A DNA stretch of 64,000 bases, taken from the NCBI GenBank assembly GCA_949825045.1, contig OX463814.1, forward strand, positions 31,576,383 through 31,640,382, in the 5' to 3' direction. Both the position numbers and the translations under genes were made by a program. This document shows, piece after piece, positions 1 through 10,584 of the stretch (the stretch's first letter is position 1; each line of letters begins with the position of its first letter). Source of the DNA: Argyresthia goedartella. Lineage: Eukaryota > Arthropoda > Insecta > Lepidoptera > Argyresthiidae. The notes beneath the pieces were generated by a model that did no database searches, was not told the origin of the DNA, and saw nothing but the letters and a program-made list of their open reading frames with translations.

Positions 1-216
1 TTGGATCCGCTCTCCCCCCTCCACCCACGGTGGCCACCGGGCACACCGTTCACAGTCCGGTATGGTCGGGTACCGGGAGAGCGAGGGGCCTATTATGCGG
101 GTTGGGACCCCCTAATGTACATGCGGTCTGATATGCCACCGGTGGCATATCAGCAGCCGAGTTACCAGGCCGACGGAGGTCTGAGCGGGTTCGGATCCCG
201 CGGGGGTTCCCGCTAG
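1..216 (+). pseudogene. gag C-terminal segment of the BEL element
   Basis: This stretch is open from the window edge to TAG at 214-216 and lies in the same frame as the protease that follows. The residues are rich in Pro, Gly and Tyr with no recognisable domain. I call it the tail of gag only from position and frame. After the stop the frame stays open (217-261) into the protease, so a single nonsense change probably separates gag from pol here. Confidence 0.5.
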
Positions 217-261
217 GGACACGCCGCCCACTTACAGGGTGCCGCCACTCCTCAGACGGTC

Positions 262-1353
262 ATGCTCCCCACCGCCTCGGTGATAGCGTGGAGTTCGGAC
301 GGCAAATCTTGTGTAGCACGAGCACTATTGGACTCGGGGGCCCAGGGGTGCTTAGTCTCGTGCAACCTTGTAAGACGGTTGGGCGTTACGGTAAGGGAGT
401 ACCCACATTCCATTCGGGGAATTGGGAACACGGAAGTCGGTTCCGTTAAGGGAGTATGTCGGATTACTCTCTCGTCACGGGTGGATTCATCGGTGAATCT
501 GACGGTCACGGCATTAGTCATGCCTAATGTGATGGGCTCACACCCTCACGTACGGTGGTCGCCCTCGGTGCGACAGTTGGTCGCTGGGTTGTCACTGGCT
601 GACCCGGAGTTCGATATTCCGGGCCCAGTAGACATTTTATTGGGTGTCGATGCCTTGGGATACCTGTTAGTGCCAGGTGTCCACGTGTTGCAGGCGACTG
701 GTCTGGTTTCGGTCAACACCAGACTGGGCCATGCGGTAATGGGTCCGGTCATGCCGGCTGCCCCACGCCTAGCGACTCGTAGTCCCTTATTCGGTTCTGT
801 ACTCTCGGAGGTGATACAGAAGTTTTGGGAGGTGGAGGAACCACCTACGGTCCGCCGGTTGGACCCGGTTGAAGAAGAGTGTGAACAGTTTTGTCGGAAC
901 AATACTGGTCGCCTTCGGTCAGGTCGATTGTGTCACGCTCCGGAGTTGGTTGGACATCCCTTGTGGTGGGGTCCAAAATGGTTGACTCAAGCCGAATCGG
1001 ATTGGCCAATGAGTCCACGCGTTACCACGGCGAACGGCGCCTTGACAGTCGGTGTCTGTACGACGCAGCCAGAGCCGGAAGAGGAGTTCAGCCTGCTGGA
1101 ACGGTACAGCTCGCTCGACAAGCTGGTCAATGTGACCGCCTGGATCTGCCGATTTGCGCGGAATTGTCGGAATTCTGAGGCGCAACGAGTGCGGACACAG
1201 GTCCTGACACCACGGGAACGGAACCATGCGTTGTTCGCATTGGTACGGAACGTGCAGACGGTGCACTTTAAGTCCGAATTGGACATTCTGAGACGCGGAC
1301 GCGTCCAACTGAAGGGAGCTGTGGCTCGGCTCAACCCGTTCATTGACCCTTAA
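262..1353 (+). pseudogene. BEL/Pao pol segment: aspartic protease fused by deletion to pre-integrase region
   Basis: The N-terminal part (about residues 20-170) has the retropepsin active-site motif LLDSGAQ followed by the DILLGVDALG segment typical of Pao-type (peptidase A17) proteases, which cut the polyprotein. Around residues 195-220 it reads into the conserved linker just before the reverse transcriptase (FWEVEEPP then EEECEQ). Near position 930 it jumps to a motif that lies after RNase H in intact elements (HPLWWGPKWL). Several hundred codons of RT and RNase H are therefore missing without loss of frame. TAA at 1351-1353 interrupts the same frame, and the next residues (GLLRVGGRLR) continue the pre-integrase region. 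Confidence 0.85.
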
Positions 1354-1356
1354 GGA

Positions 1357-2568
1357 TTGCTGAGGGTAGGAGGTCGGCTGCGGAATGCCAACCTGCCTTA
1401 TGCGGCTCGCCACCCGTTGTTACTCCCTAGGAAGGGGAAGTTGGTCGAACTGTTGATACAGGATCGACACATTCGGAATGGGCATGTCGGATGCCACGCC
1501 TTGATGGCGTTTCTCCAGCGCGAGTTCTGGATTCTATTGGGAAGACGCTTAGTGCGGAGCGTCGTATTTCGGTGCCTGCCTTGTTATCGGGCCAAGGCGG
1601 CTACGATGCAGCCCCAGATGGGCGATTTGCCCTCGGATAGGGTTAACGAAATCCGGCCCTTTGCGGGTGTCGGAACGGATTTCGCGGGACCATTCATGGT
1701 CAAGTCTTCACAGCTACGGAACGCCAGATTAGTGAAGGCATAATTGTGCGTCTTCGTGTGCTTGGCCACGAAGGCAGTCCACTTGGAGGTGGTCAGTGTC
1801 CTCACTACAGAGGCATTTATCGCTTGTCTAGATCGGTTCGTCTCACGAAGGGGCCTCCCGACATTAATCCGTTCGGACAACGACACAAATTTTGTCGGAG
1901 CCAGGCGATATCTGCAGGAGGTCACTCAATTCCTGAACGGTAACCAGGACGCCATCGGTACGGCTTGCTCCCGACGAGGGATTGAATGGGTTTTCAGTCC
2001 GCCGGGATGTCCTCATTGGGGAGGAATTTTTGAGGCTGCGGTTAAATCGGCCAAGTCGCACCTGACGAGGATCATCGGTGAGACCTCTCTACGCTTTGAA
2101 GAGCTTGCGACGCTGTTCTGTAAAATTGAAATGACACTGAACTCGTGTCCGTTGTGCCCGCTCAGTTCGGATCCAAATGATTTGGAAGCGTTGACGCCGG
2201 GTCACTTCCTGATAGGTCAGCCCCTTAACGCCCTGCCAGAATACCCATTCGGTGATGTTAAGTTAAGTCGGTTAACTAGGTGGCAGATGTTGCAGCAGAT
2301 GGCTCAAGATTTTTGGAAACGGTGGTCCCTTGAGTACTTGCACATCTTGCAGCAGCGCCTTAAGTGGACTGACCGGACGAGCCCCCCTCAAGTCGGTGAT
2401 TTGGTGCTGATTAAGGATGCGAACCTGCCATCATTGAGATGGAGACGAGGACGGATCGTCAATTTGTACACGGGTCGGGATGGCACGCCTCGATCAGCAG
2501 AAGTCAGGGTGGGGGACTCGGTCCTCAAGAGAGCGGTCGCAACACTTTCTCGCCTTCCTATTGATTAG
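1357..2568 (+). pseudogene. BEL/Pao integrase (zinc-binding region, DDE core, C-terminal domain) with one nonsense codon
   Basis: In the same frame as the protease. LLRVGGRLRNA leads into an HHCC zinc-binding region (HIRNGH, then CLPC at about residue 72). The catalytic core keeps D in GTDFAGP, D in IRSDNDTNF and E in HWGGIFEAAV, so the DDE triad is present. The C-terminal part has the GHFLIGQPL and WRRGRIV blocks usual for BEL integrases. TAA at 1741-1743 replaces one residue between VKA and LCVFVCLATKAVHLE; a Tyr codon is likely there by family comparison. Otherwise the region is collinear and undamaged. It would join cDNA to host DNA in a working element. Confidence 0.9.
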
Positions 2569-2599
2569 GGACAGGTTCGGGCCTGTCCGGGCGGGTGAC
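2569..2599 (+). other. Spacer between integrase stop and 3' LTR with small hairpin
   Basis: Thirty-one bases that hold a 7-bp hairpin (GGACAGG and CCTGTCC around TTCGGG) and the GC-rich run GGGCGGGTGAC directly before the LTR. The polypurine tract that primes plus-strand synthesis should lie here, but it is poorly preserved. Confidence 0.4.
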
Positions 2600-3183
2600 T
2601 GTTTAATATTTATGCGTCGGAAACGCACCGGTTTTTTGTTGCGCGAATCGATCGCGAGTAATCGAGACATCACTAGCGAAAACGGGACTAGCAGCTGTCA
2701 CTCGTATCGGAAACGAGATGTAAAATTGGAGAGGTTAATTTTTCTCTTGGTCTGTCTCATCGGGAGAATAACATGGCGGCTCGGGCCCCGTGATGGTATT
2801 TCGGTGTACCAATTATCATACAGGCATCGGGCCTGGTCAGAGTGTAAATCTACCTCATAGCGTCGGGCTATTGATTGTAATAAGATTCGCGTCAGCGGCC
2901 AAGTGATCCCTGTTGATTGGACATCGTGGCATCGGTAGCGGCGACTCCACGGTCACGGCAGGCAGCACGCCGGCGACAGCGTCGGCAGCAACGATAGTGA
3001 TTCGACTCCTATCCTATCCTAAACTGTGCCCCTTTCCCGAATTCCCGTCTCGAATCGAGCTTTCGATTTCCTGCCTACGGAGACAAAGTCAGTAACCAAT
3101 TTCATCACTTCTTTTCTCTCACGTGGCAAAGGCAGAACCCCTCAAGATTCTCACGCCGTTCGGTAGGCGTGGGAAATTAAACA
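2600..3183 (+). repeat. 3' LTR of the BEL/Pao element (584 bp, TG...CA)
   Basis: Bounds were set by comparison with the reverse complement of 25696-26225. Both begin TGTTTAATATTTATGC and end in a block matching ATTC(T)CACGCC...GGCGTGG...TTAA, with TG and CA (TG...CA here) at the tips. Blocks such as CGGAA(A)CGCACCGG, AGACATCACTAGC, GCATCGGGCCTGGTC and TCGAATCGAGCTTTCGA are shared in the same order. The two copies have diverged by substitutions and several indels. The target duplication cannot be checked because the left flank is outside the window. Confidence 0.85.
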
Positions 3184-3995
3184 GCGGCCATAGATGAAAC
3201 CGGTGTCAATCGATAAAGTAAATTATTACAAACAAAAATATGTTGTTATAAATTCAGAAAAAAATACTTTCTTTCTGTCTTTCCAAAGCTTTGCCAGTTT
3301 GCGACCCCCCTGTAAAGGGCTCGCGTACGCCCAGGCGAGGCGGGTCGCGAGCCACTCGTTAAAAACACTGGAGTACTGGTAAACGATTAATTCGTTCATG
3401 AATGTTAATAATAATTAGTTGATCAATATCATCATACTTTATTGCACGGTAAATAATGGTTAAAAATATTTAGAAATATAAAAATAATAGAAGTATTTCG
3501 GGGTAGATTGCCCAATCCGAGACTCTTGAAATGTATTTGCCTGAAACTCCCCAATACGCGCCTTAGACAAGCGCCCCTTAAAATTATTTTCTTTTCCACT
3601 GCAGAACTAACATATTAAAACTTGCCACATTGACTGTAGCCCTGCGCACTTTAAATTATATTGCAATAGAAATTTAATTGTACACTGGCAAAGTTCCAAG
3701 AAAATGCTTATAATAATTTGACTAAATGACTGATTTTAATTTTATTGTTTTGACATGTAATTAAAATAGGTATAATTACATATATTGTATATGTGATGGT
3801 GATATTTTTAGAGAGTTCTGAATAAATCTACATAGTTGGTATGCTTGTGATAATTGTTTTGTAAGTACTTGTTAGTCAGATGCTATTTAATAATAATATT
3901 ATTATAATTGGTAGAAATTTCAACTTCATTTACTATGCATATAAGACCTAGCCAAGTGTGTGCCTGTACATAAAGGTTATGTTAGATATTACTAG
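3184..3995. other. AT-rich non-coding stretch, probable P450 intron
   Basis: No gene or family was recognised. If the P450 exon at 4662 belongs to a gene running from the left, this is intron. The preceding P450 exon, which should end with the heme-binding FxxGxRxCIG motif, is not visible anywhere in 1-4660. Confidence 0.4.
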
Positions 3996-4452
3996 TAGGG
4001 GTGCAACAATACGCCTTTTTGCCGATACGATACCGATACGTTTATAAAAATATCGGCAATACCGATACCGATACCGATTCACTTATTGAATTAGAAAATG
4101 AAGGTTTAAATTGATAAAATACAAGTCAAGTTTTTTTATTATTAAGTTATACCAAAAATATAGACAGGTTGATACAGTTTATTAATTAAAATTAACATTA
4201 ATCAGATTTTTATTTATAAATAGAGCGCGGGGTTTCTCCGAGCATAGTTCGTGCCTCGTTTGCAACGAAATAGACGAAACAACACGCGCGTTTATATTGT
4301 AATTTTAACATGCCTCGTTTGCAACGAGATATACGAGACAACACGCGCGTTTAAATCACATTTTCAAAGCGCGAAATTTGAAAAGTATCGTTGTATCCGG
4401 TGCCAATATATCGGCAAACCCGAAATATCGCCGATATATCGGTTGCATCCAT
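3996..4452. repeat. hAT-like short repeat with degenerate TIRs and GATACC-rich ends
   Basis: The left end reads TAGGGGTGCAACAATACG and is followed by degenerate CGATACC repeats. The right end reads ATATCGGTTGCATCCA. Reverse-complemented, the right end resembles the left (GGATGCAACCGATA against GGGTGCAACAATA). This resembles the terminal motif of short non-autonomous hAT elements found in many insects. I found no clear 8-bp target duplication. The interior holds the 59-bp tandem duplication listed separately. Confidence 0.45.
4251..4370. repeat. 59-bp direct tandem duplication
   Basis: Two adjacent units start TGCCTCGTTTGCAACGA at 4252 and 4311 and both contain ACACGCGCGTTTA. They differ by a few substitutions. 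The unit lies inside the hAT-like repeat and itself contains CGTTTGCAACGA, a small palindrome-like block. Confidence 0.75.
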
Positions 4453-4661
4453 AATTAATAGCTTCATTAAGATACTTATATGATATTTAATTGGGTCAGA
4501 CACCTGTAATGACGTCACGAATTGTCATGTAATTTAATAAATCAATAAATAAAATGTATGCCCAAAAGAGAGCTTATCTATAAAAACGATCTTATTCCTT
4601 CAAGTAAACTTAGGATGTGAAAGTAAAATAAATTGTTTATCAGGATCTTATCTATTTTCAG

Positions 4662-4840
4662 GCGAGCGTCTCGGACTAATGCAGTCTCTAGCCGGGCTGG
4701 CGGCCTTACTGCACACGTTCTCAGTTGCGCCCTCAAAGAGCACAAAACGGCACCCCATCACCGACCCAACCTGTACGATCACTCAGAACATTCTGGGAGG
4801 CCTTCCACTGTCCTTGGTGGCTAGGAAGAAGGACGTCTAA
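4662..4840 (+). CDS. Cytochrome P450, CYP6-like, terminal coding exon
   Basis: A pyrimidine-rich acceptor (TCTATTTTCAG) ends at 4661. The exon starts two bases into a codon, so a preceding exon supplies G to complete Gly. The product begins GERLGLMQSLAGLAALL, which is the segment right after the heme-binding Cys motif of insect CYP6-type P450s. It continues with a KRHPITDPT block and ends QNILGGLPLSLVARKKDV before TAA at 4838-4840. This is the conserved end of microsomal P450s, which oxidise plant toxins, hormones or insecticides at the ER membrane. The intron phase at this Gly is, to my knowledge, common in insect CYP6 genes. The rest of the gene is not in the window. It may be the tail of a real gene with a long, transposon-filled last intron, or an orphan exon. 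Confidence 0.85.
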
Positions 4841-6385
4841 TAATCTGCGGACGTGTAATAATATTTTTAATATCGATGCCTTTGAAATGTATGGAATTTG
4901 TGTAATCGTAACTTCGTAATGTAATTGTGTTCTGTAGCTGGTGAATATCCAATAATTTGTGCATCCCTCTGCGATAGTCTGCTGGAGAGGTTCAAGTTTT
5001 TCAGTAATCGTTATTAGATATTTATTTTTTCTTCACGAAATTAAATCAATTTACTCATTGTAAATACTCGTAGCGTAAGCTAACTGAAACAATACTTACT
5101 GTAAAAAGGGGTGGCTAGGGATATCCAAGCTCTTCAATGGCTTTTATTCTCTATAGTTAGCTATCCCAGTTCACCCCTCTTCTTATAACGCAATAATTTT
5201 GATTTTTGTCTAATAAATGCTTAGTAGTGACAAACAAGTTAATGGTTTTGAAACTTGTTTCACTTAATACCATGACTTGACCCCGTTTGGCGCGAAAATG
5301 GACCAACAGTGAAATTGGCGTAGTAATAATAATAAAAATCACATCTTTACAGACATATAGTCCAATATAAACACATGAAATAACAAGTAAAATAGGGATA
5401 AAATGTCAACGATAAAATAAGTTTAAAATCCAAAGAAATGTAAATTTTTAAACCGAATCAGGCATCCCCAAATCGTTGATACAATAGCAAGTTCAATTAT
5501 AAAGATTTGACGTCATATTTAAAAACAACTATTTAAGTAACCATAATATAATGTCAATTGAATTAAAAGTAATGTGTATTGAAAATTGAAATGAATTAAA
5601 TTATGTAGATTAAATGAGAATGAGTTAAATTATTTGACTAGAATTAACATTTACCCTCTCAGCAAACACATCTTTCGATTTGTAGTAATTGTCTAGGCGC
5701 CTGTTCAGAAACCACACACGCCGCAAGGCGCATCCTTGCTATCATTTTTTGTCAGGCGTCTTCAATTAGATATAACGCTTCACGCAGTGTGCTATCAAGC
5801 TACCTTCACATATTTTTAATTCTACTAAAATTACTGTTTTGGATTGTCTTTTGTGAGAACATCTCTGTCATAAAATTACTAAAATTCCATCATTAAAGTC
5901 TGTAAATCGGATTTGGGTTTCATTGGACCTCTAACGAAGCCCCATAGTGTCAGTGAAGACATTAATATAACAATGCCCTTAATCTTATAGGTCTATAGTT
6001 AATACAATATAGTCTATAGTGTAACAACAGACATCTAAAATTATTATTAGGAAAATATTACTTTAGTGAAGAAGGGAGTAACAAAAAAAACACAATAGTA
6101 GTATACACACTAATGTTAAGCCCACGCATTTTGTTCATTTAAGTTATCATCTAACTATAATAAATCTATAATAAACTTTTTTACAGAGAGTCTGTTTGAT
6201 GTGAATTTTGAATTTGCTTTCTGAATGTTTTAATATACCCTCTGGTTTGTATACAGTGCCCCGTATACACCTATATACATAAACGATATATTTACCTTGC
6301 TAAGTCTGAAATGTGGGTATAAAAGATTATTTTTACTGCGTATATTGTAGGTGTAAATGTCACTATTTTTCATAGGTGAATTAAA
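4841..6385. other. P450 3' flank and AT-rich intergenic DNA
   Basis: The first 100-150 bases are probably P450 3' UTR; AT-rich runs such as AATAATATTT follow the stop but no perfect AATAAA is close by. Beyond that I see only AT-rich sequence with scattered short ORFs and no recognised gene or element. Confidence 0.4.
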
Positions 6386-6660
6386 CATAAACAGTCAAAA
6401 TTTTGATTTCTTTGAATAGTTCTCGAAGAGAATCCAGACAGCACAGATTATAGATTGCTCGAATTGCTCGTTTCTGTAGGATAAAGATCGATTCGATATC
6501 TGCAGCTCTGCCCCATAATAAGATGCCATAAGACATAATACTTACTATGGAAGTAACCAAAACAAACAAGTCTCGCAGTGGCTACATCGGTTAATTTTCT
6601 AATTTTTCTTACTGCATATGCTGCCGATCCTAAGCTCGGCTGGGTGGGCCCCATTGCAGT
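6386..6660 (-). mobile_element. Non-LTR retrotransposon fragment (same family as 58290-59637)
   Basis: Read on the minus strand this gives KLSSAAYAVR-like sequence (here GSAAYAVRKIRKLTDVATARLV), then SYGILLWGRAADIESIFILQKRAIRAIYN and SLRELFKEIKILTV in another frame. These match the post-RT region of the LINE at 58290-59637. The fragment is truncated at both ends and frameshifted by about position 6560. It is a relic. Confidence 0.8.
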
Positions 6661-6779
6661 CTTGAATCAATTGTTATCACCAGACAAACTGTATTATTTA
6701 CTAAATCTATCTATAAGCCAATCGCTTAAAGCCAATTGCTTAAAGTTACTTGCTTATGCGTACCAGGTACATTATATCA

Positions 6780-7514
6780 TCATATATTAAGGGGTCTTGT
6801 CGTCCCCTGTCGTTGCAGCAACCTCCAGTACTCTCTGTCTTTGGCATTGGTCTTCATCTCCTGGTACGATCCACTATGGCTCCAAATTTTTAGTTGGTCT
6901 GTATATGTTCCCCTAGGACGCCCTCGCTGGCGTTTGCCCTTAAGCTTGCCCTCTATAATTGTAAGGAGGAGTCCTTCATATCTTAGTATGTGTCCTAAGC
7001 ACTTGGCTCTTCTGTTTGCTATGGTTCTTATGATAGCTCGGGTCTCTTTAGCCATTCTTAAAACCTCTTCATTTGTTTTTTTCTCTGTCCAGCTAATTTT
7101 CAGCATCCTACGCCAGCACCACATTTCAAAGGCTTCCAAACGCTCTATGTCTTTAGTTGTCATGTTCCAGCTCTCGCAGCCATACAATGCAATACTCCAT
7201 ACAAGTGTTTTGATAAGTTGCTTTCTTACTCGTATGTTGATTTTGTTGCTATAAATATTTCTGTTTGTTGTGAAAGCTCTTCTTGCAATGGCTATTTTGG
7301 GGCGTATTTCTTTCGCACTTCTACCTGTTTCTTCAATGATGCTTCCTAGATATGCGAATTGTTTAACATGTTCTAGTTCATTCCCATTCAATATTATCTT
7401 GATGGCAAGGCTTTCCTTTTTGGCCGTCACAAGTACTTTTGTTTTCTTAACATTAATTTTAAGTTTGTATTTTTGAAAAATTCTGTCCATGGTTCTAGGT
7501 TCACCTGTTGCCAT
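6780..7514 (-). pseudogene. LINE ORF2 C-terminal part (post-RT region)
   Basis: An open segment of 244 residues. It holds the post-palm KFxYLGSxI block and a Trp/Cys-rich WCWRRMLKISWTEKKTNEEVL block, followed by GHILRYEGLL and KRQRGRPRGTYTDQL. These blocks mark the C-terminus of this LINE class. The upstream palm with FADD is in a different frame, so this is part of a broken ORF2. Confidence 0.8.
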
Positions 7515-8895
7515 TCTTCAGATTCCGTTACTAGGGCAATATCATCTGCAAATCGGATCCACGGTATATTATTTCCATTTATCTTGACTCCTATGGAGAG
7601 TTCTCTAATTTCGTTTATAGCCTCTTCTGTGTAGATGTTGATTAATAGTGGGGATAAACTGAACCCTCTTCTTCTCTTCTTCGTCTTACTCCTTTGCCGA
7701 TTTTGCCTGTCTTTGTGACGTCTTCCATCGTAACCTCTGTCTTTTGGTCAATGTACAACACCTTTATTATTATTCTGACCTTCCAGTCAAATCCCTTTTT
7801 CTTCATTATTCCGAATAAAATATTCCAGTCAACATTATTGAAAGTTTTCTCCAGGTCGACAAAGCCGAGGTACGTATTAAGGTTAAGCTCTAGTCTTTTA
7901 TCAATTATATTTCTGAGTGCTATTATAGCTTCTCTTGTTCATCTGTTCTTCCTAAAGCCAAATTGGTCTTCACTTAGGTTTTCTTCAATTTTTTATGTAT
8001 TATGCGCTGTATTATTTTAAGTAAAATCTTGGATGCGTGTGACAATAAACTAATGGTTCTGTAGTTTCCACATTTTGAGGCATTTCCTTTCTTTGGCATC
8101 GTGATTGTCCTGCTGGTCGCAAAGTCTTCTGGTACTATACCCTTTTCATAGCATTCTACTATTATGTGGTATAGTTGTCTTCTTGTTTGTGGTCCGCTAT
8201 GTTTCAATAGTTCTGAGGGTATTTCGTCTCTCCCGAGGGCTTTACCATCTTTAAGCTCGTTCAGTGCTGTCTCAAATTCTGACCATGTTATGCAAGGTCC
8301 CCTATTATCTTCCTCCACCTCATGTTCCTGTTCTATAGCTGACTCCTCCGAACTGTCTCCTTTGTATAAGTCTGTTATGTCTTCTTTGTCATAAAGTAGT
8401 TTTCCTTCTGTATCTCTTATCACTTTACTTTTTGTTACTGCTTTCTTTTGCATAATTTTTATTAAGTTGTATCCTTGGGCTACCAAACATTTTGAGATAA
8501 AGAACTCGATATCTTCACACTGTTTTTCTATCCATTTAGTATTTTCTCTATCATATAATGTTTGAACTCTGTGTTTATAGTATTTGTACACCTTTTTATC
8601 TTCCTCCGTTTTCTATCTATCTATGATCTCAGGTGTCACCCTTCCTTTTATTGGTTTCCTCTTAGATTTTCCTAGAGTTTGCTCCGCGGATTTCCTTATT
8701 ATACTAACAAGTTTCTTCCAGTTATTGTTCAGGTCATTATCTTCCAAACCTAACTTGGTCGATTCTGTGTCTGTTTCGTTACCAAAAGTCACTCTCAAAT
8801 CTTTGCTTTTGAACTGTATCATATCAGCATTGAGCCTCGAGTTCTTGTGATAATGTAGTCTATCTGATATCTTGCCACATCTCTGGGCATCTTCA
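6785..8895 (-). mobile_element. LINE (endonuclease-reverse transcriptase type), 5'-truncated and frameshifted
   Basis: On the minus strand the order is: end of an endonuclease domain (RYQIDYIITRTR, near 8850), a linker, the RT fingers (SEFETALNELKDGKALGRDEIPSELL, near 8270), the palm with intact FADDIAL near 7545, and a C-terminal region (KQFAYLGSIIEETGRSAKEI, LYGCESWNMTTKDIERLEAFEMWCWRRMLKI) ending near 6780. This is the commonly annotated 'endonuclease-reverse transcriptase' LINE class of arthropods; I do not assign a clade. At least three frame changes break it. The 5' end stops where a second LINE of opposite orientation begins. Confidence 0.85.
7974..8591 (-). pseudogene. LINE ORF2 N-terminal RT segment
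   Basis: Open segment of 205 residues with the RT finger motifs GKALGRDEIPSELLKHSG, SRTITMPKKGN and YRTISLLSHASKILLKIIQ. The last corresponds to the conserved NYRPISLL block; Pro is changed to Thr here. It continues the same LINE as 6780-7514 and ends at a frame break just before the region encoding the catalytic FADD. Confidence 0.8.
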
Positions 8896-8904
8896 ACACC
8901 GGTG

Positions 8905-10580
8905 CTGACTGGTGGGGACCTGAGCTGGAGAGGCTCAGAAGTAAAGTAAGACGCCTACTAAACAGGGCAATGAATACAGCTGCAGATGGGACACTGGACG
9001 ACTGGGACAACTACAAGGCAGCTAAGTCCCAATATAAAAAGCGCCTACGATACAGAAGTACAAACTCGTGGCGCAAGTTCTGCAGCAACATCGAGAGCTG
9101 CGCGCAGGCGAACAGGGTAAGTAAGGTTCTCTGCCAACAATCCAATCAAACCCTTGGATCCCTGCGCAAAGCTGACAACACACTCACCAACACTCCAGAA
9201 GAGGCAGAATGTACATTAGTACAGACACAGTTCCCAGGCAGGCAACTACTGAGGACGGTCAATTGGACGGAGGAACAGAATACACCGACAGAGGAGCAGT
9301 GGGTACTTGCACTCGAGGTAATCAACTCACAAAAAACTCGGTGGGCAATCAACAGCTTTAACTCGTTTAAATCGCCGGGACTGGACGGCATATTCCCGGC
9401 TTTGTTTAAGTGGGGAGGAGACCAACTAATTCTGGCACTAACCAATGTCATGGTGGCATGTCTGGCACACAGATATGTACCGAGACACCGGAGAGAGGTA
9501 AAAGTAATTTTCATACCCAAGCCAGGTAAGAGCGACTACTCAGATCCTAAATCCTTTAGACCAATCAGCCTTACCTCGTTTCTGCTGAAAACGATGGAAA
9601 GGCTATGTGATAGAGATCTGCGAGTGAAGGCCCTGAGTAATATTCCCTTGCATCAAAATCAGCACGCCTACCGTCAAGGTAAATCTACAGAATCAGCTCT
9701 TCATTCTGTTGTTTGCAAAATTGAAGAAGCCATCAACAGCAAGTCTATGTGCCTAGGAATCTTCATTGACATTGAAGGAGCCTTCGACAAGACTAAATTC
9801 ACAAGCATAACAGCGGCACTGGTAAAACACGGAGAAAATGCAGTTATGGTGGAGTGGATAGGTAACATGTTGAGTAAACGGGCCATTTAACTCACTTCAA
9901 CCGAATCCCAACACGCATTGGTGGCGAAGGGATGCCTCCAGGGAGGTTTTCTCTCGCCGCTGCTTTGGAACCTGGTGGCGAACGACCACATCACCAAACT
10001 GGATATGCCGATGATATAGTGATACTAACAAGTAGAATCGTCACAAGTACTGTATGTGATGTCTCCCAAGCAGCACTGCGGATCGTGGAACGCTGGTGCA
10101 CAACAAATAAACTATCAGTCAACCCAAATAACACGGAAACGGTAATGTTCACCAACAGGCGACATCTGGGCAACTATCGCCCACCCAGGTCGTTTGGTAC
10201 AGCGCTACAATTTGCTGCTGAGGTAAAGTATCTAGGTGTAATACTAGATAGCAAACTGAATTGACTTTGAAAATGACTATCACATTTTGCTAGTGCCGAA
10301 GAGTGGTAAACCCGAAAACTACCCTTTGGCTATACTCAGCTGTCATCAGACCGATAATAAGCTACGGCAAGATAGTTTGGTGGCCACGAACCAAATTATC
10401 CACTGTCGAACCTAAACTACAAAGATTCCAGAGGCTGGCTTGCATGGCAGCAACGGGATGAATGAGGACCACACACACTGCGGCCATGGAAGTTATACTG
10501 GATCTGCCGCCGCTTCACCTCTTCGTCAAGCAAGAGGCGGGTGCAACTGCGGTACGTCTTAAACAATTTGGGGTTATGTA
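8905..10580 (+). mobile_element. R1/Jockey-group LINE, 5'-truncated, internally deleted
   Basis: From about 8910 the frame gives WWGPELERLRSKVRRLLNRAM, then SPGLDGIFPALFKWG, FIPKPGKSDYSDPKSFRPISLTSFLLKTMERL, QHAYRQGKSTESALH and FIDIEGAFDKTKF. These are RT motifs in the right order. A TAA at 9888-9890 and a frameshift follow. The catalytic motif TGYADDIVIL is present at about 10000-10030 in another frame. Near 10260 several dozen codons are missing, and the sequence resumes with TAVIRPIISYGKIVWWP and EVILDLPPLHLFVKQEA, the usual C-terminal region. The clade is uncertain (R1- or LOA-like). Confidence 0.85.
8910..9890 (+). pseudogene. LINE RT domain, first open segment
   Basis: Open from 8910 to TAA at 9888-9890. 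It covers the pre-RT region and RT motifs 0-3: SPGLDG, PGKSDYSDPKSFRPISL, HQNQHAYRQGKS and FIDIEGAFD, the last holding the first catalytic Asp. The same frame continues after the stop with CLQGGFLSPLLWNLVAND, the motif before the YADD box, so the TAA is a point nonsense and the frame is lost only later, near 9990. Confidence 0.8.
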
Positions 10581-10584
10581 GGGT

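Larger units (their letters stand above)
1..3183 (+). mobile_element. BEL/Pao LTR retrotransposon, 3' portion, internally deleted
   Basis: The window opens inside a BEL/Pao element. In frame 1 it carries, in order, a gag tail, an aspartic protease, a few residues of the reverse transcriptase start, then an integrase zinc-binding region, integrase core and C-terminal domain, and finally a 3' LTR (2600-3183). Family knowledge: BEL/Pao elements encode a single gag-protease-RT-RNaseH-integrase polyprotein that acts in cytoplasmic particles and integrates cDNA. Reverse transcriptase and RNase H are missing because of an internal deletion near 924-935, and three in-frame stops break the frame. The 5' LTR would lie before position 1. 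The copy is dead but its LTR is well preserved and matches a solo LTR at 25696-26225. Confidence 0.9.
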
